Assembly (NCBI RefSeq): GCF_014205015.1
Contig: NZ_JACHMO010000001.1
Coordinates: 8,804,001 to 8,868,000, forward strand
Length of the DNA: 64,000 nucleotides
DNA from: Saccharothrix ecbatanensis
GTDB lineage: Bacteria > Actinomycetota > Actinomycetes > Mycobacteriales > Pseudonocardiaceae
Direction of reading: 5' to 3'
A model generated the notes under the pieces. The model worked only from the letters and a program-made list of their open reading frames with translations. It did not search any database and had not been told where the DNA came from. Shown one piece after another: positions 8,129 to 16,034 of this stretch; the first letter of the stretch is position 1, and the number at the start of each line of letters is the position of its first letter. The position numbers were made by a program, and so were the translations under genes.

Positions 8129-9076
8129 TCACGGTCGGCTGGTCAGGTACCCACCCATGGTCGTGAAGTACTCGGACGCCGCCAGCTCCGTGCCGTCCTC
8201 CGTGCGCACCCGCTTGACCAGCAAGGCGTGGTTGCGTCCACGACGTGCCTCCGCGCCCGCGACGATCGCGACGCCGTCACCCTCGCGGTAGAAGATCCGG
8301 CCGGGCGTGCCGCCGTAACGCTCCACGGACACGTCGGCCTCGACGATCTCCAGCCGCTTGCCCTGGTGGAAGCAGAACGCGCTCGGGTAGGGCGCGCACT
8401 GGGCGCGCACCAGCCGGTCCAACTCCTCGGCCGTCCACGTCCAGTCGATGCGCAGGTCCTCCTCGGCGCGCTTGTGGAAGAAGCTGGCCTTCGAACGGTC
8501 CTGCTTGGTGAAGTCCGTGCGGCCCTTGGCGATTTCGGCCAGCCCGTCCACGGTGATCGGCCCGAACAGTTCCAGGGTCTTGCGGAACAGGTCGGCGGTC
8601 GTGTCGCGCGGGCCCACCGGGACGGCGCGTTGCAGCACGATGTCACCGGCGTCCAGCGTCTCGTCCATCATGTGCGCGGTGACGCCGACCTCCTTCTCGT
8701 CGTTGATCAGGGCCCAGATCAGCGGCGAGAAACCCGCGTAGGTGGGGAGCAGCGAGTCGTGCACGTTCAGCGTGCCGTGCTTGGGCAGCGCGAAGATGTG
8801 CGGCGGGATCCAGGTGCGCCAGTTGGTCGCCACGATGACGTCCGGCTGGACCTCCTTGAGCCGCTGGAACAGCTCGTCGTCGTCCGGGCGGTTGCGGATG
8901 ACCGTCTCGACGCCGTGCTCGGCGGCCAGGTCCGCGACCGAGTCGCTCCAGATGCGCTCGTAGGCGTGGTCGCTCTTGGGGTGCGTCACGACGAGTGCGA
9001 CCTCGTGCTCGGAGTCCAGCAGCGCTTGGAGCGTCCGGTGGCCCCAGGTCTGGTAGCCGAACATGACGACCCGCAT
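8129..9076 (-). CDS. formyltransferase, Fmt-like, iron-regulated; probable hydroxamate-siderophore N-formyltransferase
   Basis: 315 residues, ATG at 9076 with AAGGAG upstream. The N-terminal formyl-transferase domain has the 10-formyl-THF motif LNVHDSLLPTYAGFSPL (Asn-His near residue 107) and the catalytic aspartate in LDAGDIVLQ. The C-terminal Fmt-like domain follows (about 210-310). It is not the housekeeping Met-tRNA formyltransferase context, as no def or rsmB is near. Two tandem iron boxes lie in its promoter. Iron-repressed formyltransferases of this type formylate N5-hydroxyornithine in coelichelin-like siderophore pathways. No siderophore NRPS lies in the window, so the product would be used by a cluster elsewhere. 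Family assignment is firm; the siderophore role is inferred. Confidence 0.8.
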   Translation of the reverse strand: MRVVMFGYQTWGHRTLQALLDSEHEVALVVTHPKSDHAYERIWSDSVADLAAEHGVETVIRNRPDDDELFQRLKEVQPDVIVATNWRTWIPPHIFALPKHGTLNVHDSLLPTYAGFSPLIWALINDEKEVGVTAHMMDETLDAGDIVLQRAVPVGPRDTTADLFRKTLELFGPITVDGLAEIAKGRTDFTKQDRSKASFFHKRAEEDLRIDWTWTAEELDRLVRAQCAPYPSAFCFHQGKRLEIVEADVSVERYGGTPGRIFYREGDGVAIVAGAEARRGRNHALLVKRVRTEDGTELAASEYFTTMGGYLTSRP

Positions 9077-9086
9077 AGGAGCTCTC

Positions 9087-9125
9087 CTTGGATAGGCTCA
9101 CCTAACTTACGGCACCCTAACCTAA
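9087..9125 (-). promoter_or_regulatory. two tandem IdeR/DmdR iron boxes
   Basis: On the minus strand 9125-9107 reads TTAGGTTAGGGTGCCGTAA and 9105-9087 reads TTAGGTGAGCCTATCCAAG. Both resemble the 19-bp actinobacterial iron box TTAGGTTAGCCTAACCTAA. They lie 11-49 bp upstream of the formyltransferase and 25-63 bp upstream of the divergent amidohydrolase, so Fe-IdeR/DmdR could repress both. Confidence 0.8.
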
Positions 9126-9149
9126 ATGCCGGTCGGCTAGCCTTCGCGG

Positions 9150-10739
9150 GTGATCCTTGACCTGAAGTTGGTGGGCGGACGGGTCGTGACGATGGACCCG
9201 GCCTGGCCGGTGGCGTCGGTGATCGGTGTCTGGGCCGGGAGGATCGTCGGGCTGGACGACGACGTGGCCCACCTGCCCGCGCGACGGGTCGTGGACGTGG
9301 ACGGCGCGGTGGTGCTGCCGGGGTTCGTCGACGCGCACAACCACCTGGCGTGGGCGGGTCGGGCGGCGCGGACGGTGGACGTCTCGTCGTGCGTGTCCGT
9401 CGAGCAGGTCCTGGACGTGCTGCGCGGCGTCCACCGTTCGTCGGGCTGGGTCGAGGTGGCGGGCTACGACCACCGCGCGCTGGACCGGCCGTTGACGTCC
9501 CGCGACCTCGACCTGATCGGGCCGCGGATCTACGTGCAGGACCTGTCCGGGCACGCGTGCGTGGTGAGCGGTGACGTGCTCGCGGTTTTGCCGGGTTCGG
9601 CGTTGCGCGAGGCACAGCGGGACGCTTCCGGTGCGCTGACCGGGTTCCTGGCGGAGGGCGCGCAGACGGCCGTGCGGGCGTTGCGGCTGCCGTACTCGTT
9701 GGACGACATCGCGGCGGACATCGAAGCGGGTGCGCGGCAGTGCCTTCGGGAAGGCATCGTGCTGGCGGCCGAGGCCGGGGTCGGTGGCGGTCTGATCGCG
9801 AGCAGCCCGTTGGAGATCGAGGCCTACCAACGCGCCTCGCTGCCGATCCGGGTGCAGCTGATGGTGTCCGCGGACCGGCTGGAACCCGTGTCCGCCCACG
9901 TCTCCGACGGCATCCGCCGCGCCGTTCCGCTCGGTCTGCGCACCGGGTTGGGTGACGACTGGCTGTCCATCGGCGCGCTCAAGCTGTGGACCGACGGCGG
10001 CATGATGGCCCGGACGGCGGCGCTGACCTGGCCGTACGAGGGGATGGACACCGCCGGTCAACTCCAGGACGACCCGGAGCTGATGCACGCGGCGATCGTG
10101 GACGGGCACGCCGCCGGCTGGCAGCTCGCCGTGCACGCGATCGGGGACCGTGCGGTGGACTTCGCGTTGGACGCGTTGTCGGAAGCGCAGCACGCCGTGC
10201 CGCGGGAGGACGCGAGGCACCGGATCGAGCACTGCGGGTTGGTGCGGCCGGAGCAGCTGGACCGGATCGCCGAGCTGAACGTGATCCCGGTGATCCAGCC
10301 GACGTTCCTGTGGGCGTACGGGAACGACTACGCGGAGATCATGGGGCCCGAGCGCGCGCCGTGGATGTACCGCGGCAAGGGTTTCCTGGACCGGGGGATC
10401 GTGGTGGCGGGCAGCTCTGACCGGCCGGTGGCGGACGGGAATCCGTTGCGCGCCATCCAGTTCATGGTCGAGCGGCGGTCGAAGGAAGGGCGGCCCATCG
10501 GTCCGGACGAGGCGGTGACGGTGGAGCAGGCGATCGCCGCGTACACGATCGGCGCGGCCTACGCCTGCCGTCGAGAACACGCGCTGGGCACCATCACCCC
10601 GGGCAAGCTCGCCGACTTCGCCGTCCTCGACGCGGACCCGCTGACGTGCGACGTGTCCGATATCGGCGACATCGGGGTGCGGGCCACCGTCGTGAACGGC
10701 GTCTTCGCCCACGACCCGGCCCGCTTCGCCCCGGACTAG
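9150..10739 (+). CDS. amidohydrolase, YtcJ-like (Amidohydro_3 family)
   Basis: 529 residues from a GTG at 9150. Metal-dependent hydrolase of the amidohydrolase superfamily: the strand-1 motif is GFVDAHNHLAWAG (usual HxH appears as H-N-H), followed by later ligands in QLAVHAIGDRAVD and RIEHCGL, and the metal/proton-shuttle Asp in VVAGSSDRPV. The C-terminal TPGKLADFAVLD completes the beta-sandwich. YtcJ-like enzymes hydrolyse N-formyl or N-acyl groups of small molecules; the substrate here is unknown. The gene is divergent from the iron-regulated formyltransferase and shares its iron-box promoter, so an N-formyl substrate is an attractive but untested idea. Confidence 0.85.
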   Translation: MILDLKLVGGRVVTMDPAWPVASVIGVWAGRIVGLDDDVAHLPARRVVDVDGAVVLPGFVDAHNHLAWAGRAARTVDVSSCVSVEQVLDVLRGVHRSSGWVEVAGYDHRALDRPLTSRDLDLIGPRIYVQDLSGHACVVSGDVLAVLPGSALREAQRDASGALTGFLAEGAQTAVRALRLPYSLDDIAADIEAGARQCLREGIVLAAEAGVGGGLIASSPLEIEAYQRASLPIRVQLMVSADRLEPVSAHVSDGIRRAVPLGLRTGLGDDWLSIGALKLWTDGGMMARTAALTWPYEGMDTAGQLQDDPELMHAAIVDGHAAGWQLAVHAIGDRAVDFALDALSEAQHAVPREDARHRIEHCGLVRPEQLDRIAELNVIPVIQPTFLWAYGNDYAEIMGPERAPWMYRGKGFLDRGIVVAGSSDRPVADGNPLRAIQFMVERRSKEGRPIGPDEAVTVEQAIAAYTIGAAYACRREHALGTITPGKLADFAVLDADPLTCDVSDIGDIGVRATVVNGVFAHDPARFAPD

Positions 10740-10749
10740 GGCGCCCCCG

Positions 10750-11379
10750 TCAGGCGCTCATCCTCCAATGCACGACGTAGCCCGCGGCCTCCGCCGCGAT
10801 CAACGCGTCCAACTTCGCCAGGTTCGTCCGCCGTGACATCCGGAACGCCCTCCCGCGCCGCGCGTCCAGCACCAGCGGCTCCGCGCCGGGGAGGGTGTCG
10901 GGCACGGTCTGCTGGAGGATCCGCAGCCCCACGTTCGCCGTCTCCTGCGTCATCGGCGCCTCCTTGACGTACACCAGCACCGCCGACCGCGACCCGTCCG
11001 GCGCGAGTAACCCCAGGTGCGGCCGGACCCGCAACGTCAGGTCGCCGGCCTGCCACTTGGCCGCCGCCGTCGGCACACCCGTGGCCCGGGTCGACTGGAG
11101 CCACGGCAGGAACCCCTCCCGCAGCTCCTCGAACGCGCGGGGCTGCCCGGCCCGTGGCTGCCGGTGCGCCCCGTCCACGGCCTTCTCCAGCTCGTCCGCC
11201 GGATCGGGCGAGTTCGCCGCCCGCCGCATCGCGTCCCGCATCGGGTTGTAGAACCCCGCCACCCACTGCTCCGACGACAGGTAGATGCGGCGCTGCTCGG
11301 ACACGATGTTGATCCGGCCACGCTGGCCGCTCATGACGTACTCGGTGAAGGACAGGGCGGTGACGCTGATCGGCTCCAC
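10750..11379 (-). CDS. unknown protein, predicted LexA (SOS) target
   Basis: 209 residues from a GTG at 11379, chosen because GAGGGGAG lies six bases upstream; the frame could start at 11397. I recognise no domain. The sequence is mixed alpha/beta without signal or membrane segment. It starts VEPISVTALSFTEYVMSGQ, has a helical Ala/Arg-rich middle (about 50-100), a strand-rich part (LTLRVRPHLGLLAPDGSRS then AVLVYVKEAP, about 110-150) and a C-terminal LAKLDALIAAEAAGYVVHW. The D-x(n)-V-Y-V-K-E stretch faintly recalls a nuclease core, but no motif is convincing. A perfect actinobacterial SOS box lies 21 bp upstream, so it should be induced by DNA damage. The MarR gene upstream reads in the same direction but is separated by this promoter. 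Confidence 0.75.
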   Translation of the reverse strand: MEPISVTALSFTEYVMSGQRGRINIVSEQRRIYLSSEQWVAGFYNPMRDAMRRAANSPDPADELEKAVDGAHRQPRAGQPRAFEELREGFLPWLQSTRATGVPTAAAKWQAGDLTLRVRPHLGLLAPDGSRSAVLVYVKEAPMTQETANVGLRILQQTVPDTLPGAEPLVLDARRGRAFRMSRRTNLAKLDALIAAEAAGYVVHWRMSA

Positions 11380-11400
11380 GACAAGCTCCCCTCGCACACG

Positions 11401-11416
11401 TCGAACTATTGTTCGA
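11401..11416 (-). promoter_or_regulatory. perfect LexA SOS box
   Basis: TCGAACTATTGTTCGA matches the actinobacterial LexA consensus TCGAAC-N4-GTTCGA in all twelve fixed positions. On the minus strand it directly follows a TAGAAT -10-like hexamer and ends about 20 bp before the GTG of the unknown gene, the usual place for a repressor site. Confidence 0.85.
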
Positions 11417-11457
11417 TTCTACCGGCGGGGTACGACAATCCGCGGGCTGCGAACGGG

Positions 11458-11868
11458 CTACTCGCGGACCTTCTTCAGCAGTGGTCCGAGCTCGGGGTCG
11501 GCCTCGACCGTGTCGAAGATCGTGGCCAGCGTGCGCTCGTAGAACGGCAGCGCGGTGGCGTACACCTCGCGTCCTGCCGTCGTGACGCAGCTGAACACGC
11601 CCCGCCGATCGGTCTCGCACGTCACGCGCGAGGTCAGGCCGGACTGCTCCAAACGGGCGACCAGTCGGCTCACCGAACTCTGGTTCAGCCCGACGACCTC
11701 GGTCAGCTCCTGCATCCGCAACTCGCCGTCCGGCGCCTCGGCCAACGCGCACAGCGCCGTGAACTCGGACATCCCGAAGTGGAACTGCCGTTGCAGCGCG
11801 CGCTCCAGGTCGGCGTTGATCCGGTTGTGCAGTGTCCGGAGGCCGGACCACGTCTCACGTACGGACAA
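11458..11868 (-). CDS. MarR-family transcriptional regulator
   Basis: 136 residues from a TTG at 11868, selected because AGGGGG is correctly spaced upstream and the first residues (LSVRETWSGLRTLHNRINAD) match the family's N-terminal helix. The winged helix contains MQELTEVVGLNQSSVSRLVARLEQ (recognition helix) and the wing CETDRRGVFSCVTTAGREVY. Length is normal for MarR. The frame continues far upstream without stops, but that part is antisense to another gene. The ligand is unknown. The adjacent dyad suggests autoregulation. Confidence 0.85.
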   Translation of the reverse strand: MSVRETWSGLRTLHNRINADLERALQRQFHFGMSEFTALCALAEAPDGELRMQELTEVVGLNQSSVSRLVARLEQSGLTSRVTCETDRRGVFSCVTTAGREVYATALPFYERTLATIFDTVEADPELGPLLKKVRE

Positions 11869-11883
11869 CTCGACCCCCTGGAG

Positions 11884-11901
11884 TGCAGGTATGTCTCTGC
11901 A
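11884..11901. promoter_or_regulatory. possible MarR operator
   Basis: TGCAG and CTGCA form an 18-bp dyad (5-bp arms) 15-33 bp upstream of the MarR start, where an autorepressor would bind. This is position-based inference only. Confidence 0.35.
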
Positions 11902-12324
11902 TCTTAGTCCTGCGGCGCACCGTCGACCCCGAGCCAGATCGTTCGCACCTTCGAGTGATCGAGCCCCGTCGGCCATCGCGGGTGTTGTAGTTTTGTGACC
12001 TGGCAGGTGCGGCTGCCACCGAGGCTCCTCCTGACCCGGATGGAGTGGGTGCCTCCAGAGCGCGTCGGATCGACGTGCCCGTATTCCGCCGGTTTTCCGA
12101 GGTTCGGCACGGCGAACCCGGTGGCGTCGACCGGGCGGCGGCCACGGAGGTCCCTCGTGTCGACACCCTCTCCCCACCTGGTCAAACGCTGCTGGTGCAC
12201 CGGCGAGACACCGAACATGGTGCGCAGATCTGGTTCGTTCCGGTCCGGTTCGCCGTTGCCGGGAGCCCGCACGTCCGGGCAACGCCGGTTCGAGGCGGCG
12301 TTCCTCGCCGCGGCCTACCGGACG
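11902..12324. other. stretch without an assignable gene
   Basis: Several overlapping open frames occur on both strands here, but none has actinomycete-like composition, a ribosome binding site or a recognisable motif. It probably holds the MarR promoter and degraded upstream sequence of the truncated HTH gene. Confidence 0.5.
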
Positions 12325-13422
12325 ATGGCGGGCATGCGCCGGCGTGGTTGTGCGCTGCGTCCGACGTCCGTGGTGACGCGGGTGCGGTTGGATTCGCCGT
12401 CGCTCGCCCTCCAAGTGCACGAAGTGGCGCTGGACCACGTGCTGGCCGACGTGCTGCCGGTCGTCGTGGGCGGTCGGCTCCGGGGCGTGCCGGGCTTGCG
12501 CGTCCACCCTGGGCGGGACCACCTGGATCTGCGTTCGCCCGACGGGGAGTTGCGTCTGCTCGGCGTGACGCGGGAACGGTGGCGGCAGGCCGTGGCGGCC
12601 GGTCTGCCGATCGGCCTGGCGATGAGCGACACCCTCGATCCGCTGGAGTCGGAGTTGTCGCCGGCGCTGCCGGTGGATCTGATGAGCGGCGTGCTGCGCA
12701 GGCTGCCGCTGTGGCGCGGGGCCGCGTGGCTGGACGGAATCGTCGTCGACGACGCGGTGGAGCTGTACTGGCGGGGTGGGCCGTCGAGCGAGTCGGTGGC
12801 CGCCATCCTGGCCGGTTCGTCTTGTGGCATCCCGAGTTCGACGGCCGTCCCGTACAGCTTCCGGAACGCGGTGCGCGGCGTGGCCCTGCACGCCGCCTCC
12901 CCGCACGCCATGACCACGTCGGCGGAACCGGAGTGGGCGTGGGCCGAATGGCTCGCCGGCACCGCGCCCGGCCCGGCCGTGGACGAGCGGGCGGTTCGGC
13001 CGACGCGGATCCGGGCGGACGTGCCGGATCTGTGGGAGCAGCACGAGATGCGTGCGGCGTTGGCGTTGCGCGACATCAGCGCCGTCTACCTGCTCCTGCT
13101 GCACCACGGCGTGCCGCCCGCCCGCATCGCCGCCCTGACCGGCCAACAGGAGAAAGACGTCGACCGCGTGCTGGCGGGTGGCAAGGTCGAGTCGTACGAC
13201 ACCCTGACCGACATCGCGAAGGGCCTCGGTGTGCCGTTGGGCTACATGGGCCTGGCGCACGACGAGCAGGTGGAGTCCGACGTCCCGTGCGGTTGCGCGG
13301 AGTTGGACGAACGCACGAAACGGGACCGGTTCCTGGCGCACGCCGCCCTGGTCACCATCGGATCGACCGTCACGAACTGGGGCTGCCGCGCCCCGAGCTG
13401 CCGTTCAGCCCGCCCGGTGTAG
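12325..13422 (+). CDS. helix-turn-helix protein, apparently C-terminally truncated
   Basis: 365 residues from an ATG at 12325; upstream codons in the same frame do not look coding. The first 235 residues are unfamiliar. Residues about 240-310 form an XRE-like HTH (RDISAVYLLLLHHGVPPARI, then LTGQQEKDVDRVLAGGKV and GLGVPLGYMGLAHDE), closely resembling the HTH of a common actinomycete family that continues into a TPR domain. Here the family's joint after the HTH (ELDERTKRDRFLAHAALVTI) is present, but the protein ends 15 residues later and the TPR domain is absent. The break lies about 110 bp from a tRNA gene, a frequent integration site. It may be a gene remnant or a short active form. Confidence 0.6.
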   Translation: MAGMRRRGCALRPTSVVTRVRLDSPSLALQVHEVALDHVLADVLPVVVGGRLRGVPGLRVHPGRDHLDLRSPDGELRLLGVTRERWRQAVAAGLPIGLAMSDTLDPLESELSPALPVDLMSGVLRRLPLWRGAAWLDGIVVDDAVELYWRGGPSSESVAAILAGSSCGIPSSTAVPYSFRNAVRGVALHAASPHAMTTSAEPEWAWAEWLAGTAPGPAVDERAVRPTRIRADVPDLWEQHEMRAALALRDISAVYLLLLHHGVPPARIAALTGQQEKDVDRVLAGGKVESYDTLTDIAKGLGVPLGYMGLAHDEQVESDVPCGCAELDERTKRDRFLAHAALVTIGSTVTNWGCRAPSCRSARPV

Positions 13423-13488
13423 CTCTCGCACCACGAATGGCTCCACGCGAGGCTCCACGAACGGGTGCCGAATCGTCGTCCCTTGCGA

Positions 13489-13516
13489 CCCCTGACCTGT
13501 CACTACAGGTCAGGGG
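13489..13516. terminator. strong hairpin between HTH gene and tRNA
   Basis: CCCCTGACCTG and CAGGTCAGGGG form a perfect 11-bp stem around a 6-nt loop (TCACTA). It lies just beyond the tRNA 3' end, 14 bp away, so it most likely terminates the tRNA transcript on the minus strand and perhaps the HTH gene on the plus strand. Confidence 0.75.
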
Positions 13517-13529
13517 CACGCCTATCGAG

Positions 13530-13602
13530 TGCCCCCGGCAGGATTCGAACCTGCGACCTCGGGATTAGAAGTCCCTCGCTCTCTCCACTGAGCTACGGAG
13601 GC
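13530..13602 (-). tRNA. tRNA-Arg (anticodon TCT)
   Basis: The minus strand folds as a cloverleaf. The acceptor GCCTCCG pairs with CGGGGGC (one T-G wobble), the D arm is GCTC/GAGC, the anticodon loop is CTTCTAA giving TCT (Arg, AGA codon), and the T arm is GCAGG-TTCGAAT-CCTGC. The discriminator base is A, and CCA is not encoded. Boundaries come from the acceptor stem pairing. Confidence 0.95.
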
Positions 13603-13728
13603 TGGAGGGGCTGTTGACCACGCGCTGTAGCAGCGTAGCCGCCCCACCGGACACATCGTCCGGAAGACTCGGTGCGTTTCCGTCGAGGCACCAGAAGGGT
13701 GATCAAGATGCCTAAAAAGTGATGTGGA

Positions 13729-14784
13729 TCACTTCGGAGGGGCTGTCGAGTCGCGGGAAACCAGTGAGACCGCCAGTCTTGTCGGCTCTCCTGGTCTGCC
13801 GCCGTCGAGCAGGCGCAGCGCGAGTTCACCGGCGTGGCGCCCCTTCTCGGCGAGGGGTTGACGCACAGTAGTCAACGGTGGGTCTGCGTGTTCGGCAGCG
13901 GGCACGTCGTCGAAGCCGGCCACCGAAACGTCGGCCGGCACCCGCAGCCCCAAGTCCCGAACGGCCTGCAACGCGCCGAACGCCAACTCGTCCGAAGCGC
14001 ACAGCAACGCCGTCGGTCGCGGCGACGCGGAGAGCAGGGCCCGTGCCCCCGCACGACCCAGCTCACGGCTGCTCCCCGCGCACTCCCACACGGGCGTGTC
14101 CGCCCCCGTCACGTCCAGGTAGCCGTGCAACCGGTCCCGCGTCACCCGGAACGACGTCGACGCCTGCCGCACGTGCGACACCGGCCCGTTGTGCCCGTCG
14201 GCGTGCAGCGCGAACGTCATCACCCCGAACCGCCGGTGCCCCAGCTCCCACAACGCCGACGCCGCCAGCCGCGCCCCGCCGAAGTCGTCCACCTCGACCA
14301 GTGCCGTATCCGGCAGCACGGGCTGGTCGATCACCACCATCGGCAGTCCACGCGCCCGTACGGCCGCCAACGCGGGCGCGTCGTCCGGCAGCGAGTACGC
14401 CACCACGACGTCCGCCTGCGCCCGCGCCACCGTCTCCGGGCGCGGTCCGCCCTTGTCCCGCCCGGGCATCAACACCAGGCAGTGGTCGTGAACGTCCACG
14501 GTCGACGCCAACCCGTCCAACACGATCGACAGCGCGGCGTCGGCGAAGGCGGCCGACAGCCCTTGCCCGAGCATGAACCCCACGGCCGCGCTGTGCCGGG
14601 TGGCCAGGCTGCGCGCCACCGGATCGGGTCCTGCGTACCCGAGGGACGCCGCGGTCGCCATGATCCGTTCGCGCAATGCGGCGGACAGCTGGTCCGGCCG
14701 GTTGTAGGCGTTGGACACCGTGGCGCGCGACACACCGACCGCGCCGGCCACCGTGTCGAGCGTCGGCTTGCGAGGGCGGTCCAC
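13729..14784 (-). CDS. LacI-family transcriptional regulator
   Basis: 351 residues, GTG at 14784. The N-terminal HTH is TLDTVAGAVGVSRATVSNAY with the hinge helix PDPVARSLATRHS, followed by a periplasmic-binding-like effector domain (about 65-345) containing ELGHRRFGVMTF, LCASDELAFGALQAVRDLGL, VSVAGFDD and LTTVRQPL. The gene is divergent from an MFS transporter 62 bp away and very probably represses it. The ligand cannot be deduced but is likely what the transporter moves. Confidence 0.9.
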   Translation of the reverse strand: MDRPRKPTLDTVAGAVGVSRATVSNAYNRPDQLSAALRERIMATAASLGYAGPDPVARSLATRHSAAVGFMLGQGLSAAFADAALSIVLDGLASTVDVHDHCLVLMPGRDKGGPRPETVARAQADVVVAYSLPDDAPALAAVRARGLPMVVIDQPVLPDTALVEVDDFGGARLAASALWELGHRRFGVMTFALHADGHNGPVSHVRQASTSFRVTRDRLHGYLDVTGADTPVWECAGSSRELGRAGARALLSASPRPTALLCASDELAFGALQAVRDLGLRVPADVSVAGFDDVPAAEHADPPLTTVRQPLAEKGRHAGELALRLLDGGRPGEPTRLAVSLVSRDSTAPPK

Positions 14785-14818
14785 GTGATGAGCGTAACCA
14801 GGTAATCGGTTGGACGTT

Positions 14819-14831
14819 CTGAAGCGCTCTA
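14819..14831. promoter_or_regulatory. possible LacI-type operator
   Basis: CTGAAGCGCTCTA carries the palindromic core AGCGCT typical of LacI-family operators, placed between the divergent regulator and transporter, 16-28 bp from the transporter start. Confidence 0.4.
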
Positions 14832-14846
14832 GTCACACTCGGACCC

Positions 14847-16034
14847 ATGCCCACGCCTCGCCTCGCCGTCTTCGCGGTCTTCCTGTTCAACGGGGTGCTC
14901 TTCTTGTCGTGGGCGGCGCGCATGCCCGCTGTGTCGGCACAGGTCGGCGCCACCGAGGCCACCCTCGGCCTGGCCCTGCTCGGCGCGAGCATCGGCCTGG
15001 CGCTGTCCGCTCCGATCGCGGCCCGGATGTGCGCGAAGGTGGGCGCCCGCAAGCTGATCATCGTGGGCGTGGTGGTCACCACCCTGGTCGTGCCGGGCCT
15101 CACCCTCGCGGAATCGCCGCTGCAACTCGGCCTGATCCTGTTCGTGCTCGGCTCGGCCAGCGCGTCGATGGACGTGGGCATGAACGTCGCCGCGGTCGCC
15201 GTCACGCGGAGCCTGGAACGGCCGCTGATGCCCCAGTTCCACGCGGGCTTCAGCGTGGGCGGACTGGTCGGCTCGCTGGGCGCGGCGGCGGCGGCGAGCG
15301 CGGGCTGGAGCCTGACCCGTCACCTGGTGACCGTCGCCGTCATCGGCGCGGTCGCGATGGCATGGGTGATCAGGGCGATCCCGGGCGTGCGGGGCGAGAC
15401 CTCCGACACCCCGACGAACGACCGTCCGGTGCTCAAGCGGCCGCTGTTGTGGCTGCTCGCGGTGATCACGTTCTTCTCCGCGATCGCGGAGGGCGCGACG
15501 TCCGACTGGTCGGCGCTGTTCTTCGTCAGCGAACGGGGTCTGAGCGAGGCCGCCGCCGCGTCGGCGTACGCCGGGTTCTCCATCGCGATGGCCGCCGCCC
15601 GCATGTTCGGCGAGCCCGTGCAACGCCGCCTCGGCCCGTACCGGCTGCTCGCGACGGGCGCGGTGGTGGCCGCGGCGGGGTTGGCGCTGGCCGTCCTGTT
15701 CGACGTGCCGGCCCTCGGTTTCGTCGGGTTCGCGTTCGTCGGCCTGGGCCTGGCCTTCGCGTTCCCGGTGATCATGGACCTGGCTGGTGACGCGGGCAAG
15801 CGAGCCGACGGCACCGGCGGCGAACGCGAGATCGGCCTGGTGACGACGGTCGCCTACACAGGTTTCCTGATCGGCCCGCCGTTGGTCGGCGGCATCGCGC
15901 ACGCCAGCAGCCTCTCGGTCTCGCTCGGCGTCGTGGCGTGCGTGATCGCCCTGATGGTGCCCGCCGTGCTGCTGGCGCGACGTTCCCGCGCCCGCGAGAT
16001 CAAGCAGCAGGAAGTCGGCTCAGCGCGGCCTTGA
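14847..16034 (+). CDS. MFS transporter
   Basis: 395 residues with about twelve hydrophobic segments in two blocks separated by a hydrophilic loop near residues 180-195. The start (LAVFAVFLFNGVLFLSWAAR), the loop-2 motif RMCAKVGARK and SMDVGMNVAAVAV resemble the fucose-permease/YbjJ-like branch of the major facilitator superfamily. The substrate is unknown. A divergent LacI regulator suggests induction by a small ligand, possibly a sugar. The last 35 bp overlap the end of the convergent DUF3558 gene. Confidence 0.88.
   Translation: MPTPRLAVFAVFLFNGVLFLSWAARMPAVSAQVGATEATLGLALLGASIGLALSAPIAARMCAKVGARKLIIVGVVVTTLVVPGLTLAESPLQLGLILFVLGSASASMDVGMNVAAVAVTRSLERPLMPQFHAGFSVGGLVGSLGAAAAASAGWSLTRHLVTVAVIGAVAMAWVIRAIPGVRGETSDTPTNDRPVLKRPLLWLLAVITFFSAIAEGATSDWSALFFVSERGLSEAAAASAYAGFSIAMAAARMFGEPVQRRLGPYRLLATGAVVAAAGLALAVLFDVPALGFVGFAFVGLGLAFAFPVIMDLAGDAGKRADGTGGEREIGLVTTVAYTGFLIGPPLVGGIAHASSLSVSLGVVACVIALMVPAVLLARRSRAREIKQQEVGSARP

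Noticed and set aside
11902..12324. Small gene or transposase remnant in the gap behind MarR
   Set aside because: Frames on both strands were read; none shows transposase or other motifs, or a plausible start.
12315..13076. 253-residue minus-strand open frame opposite the HTH gene
   Set aside because: Ser/Arg/Thr/Pro-rich shadow composition. The plus frame carries an identifiable HTH.
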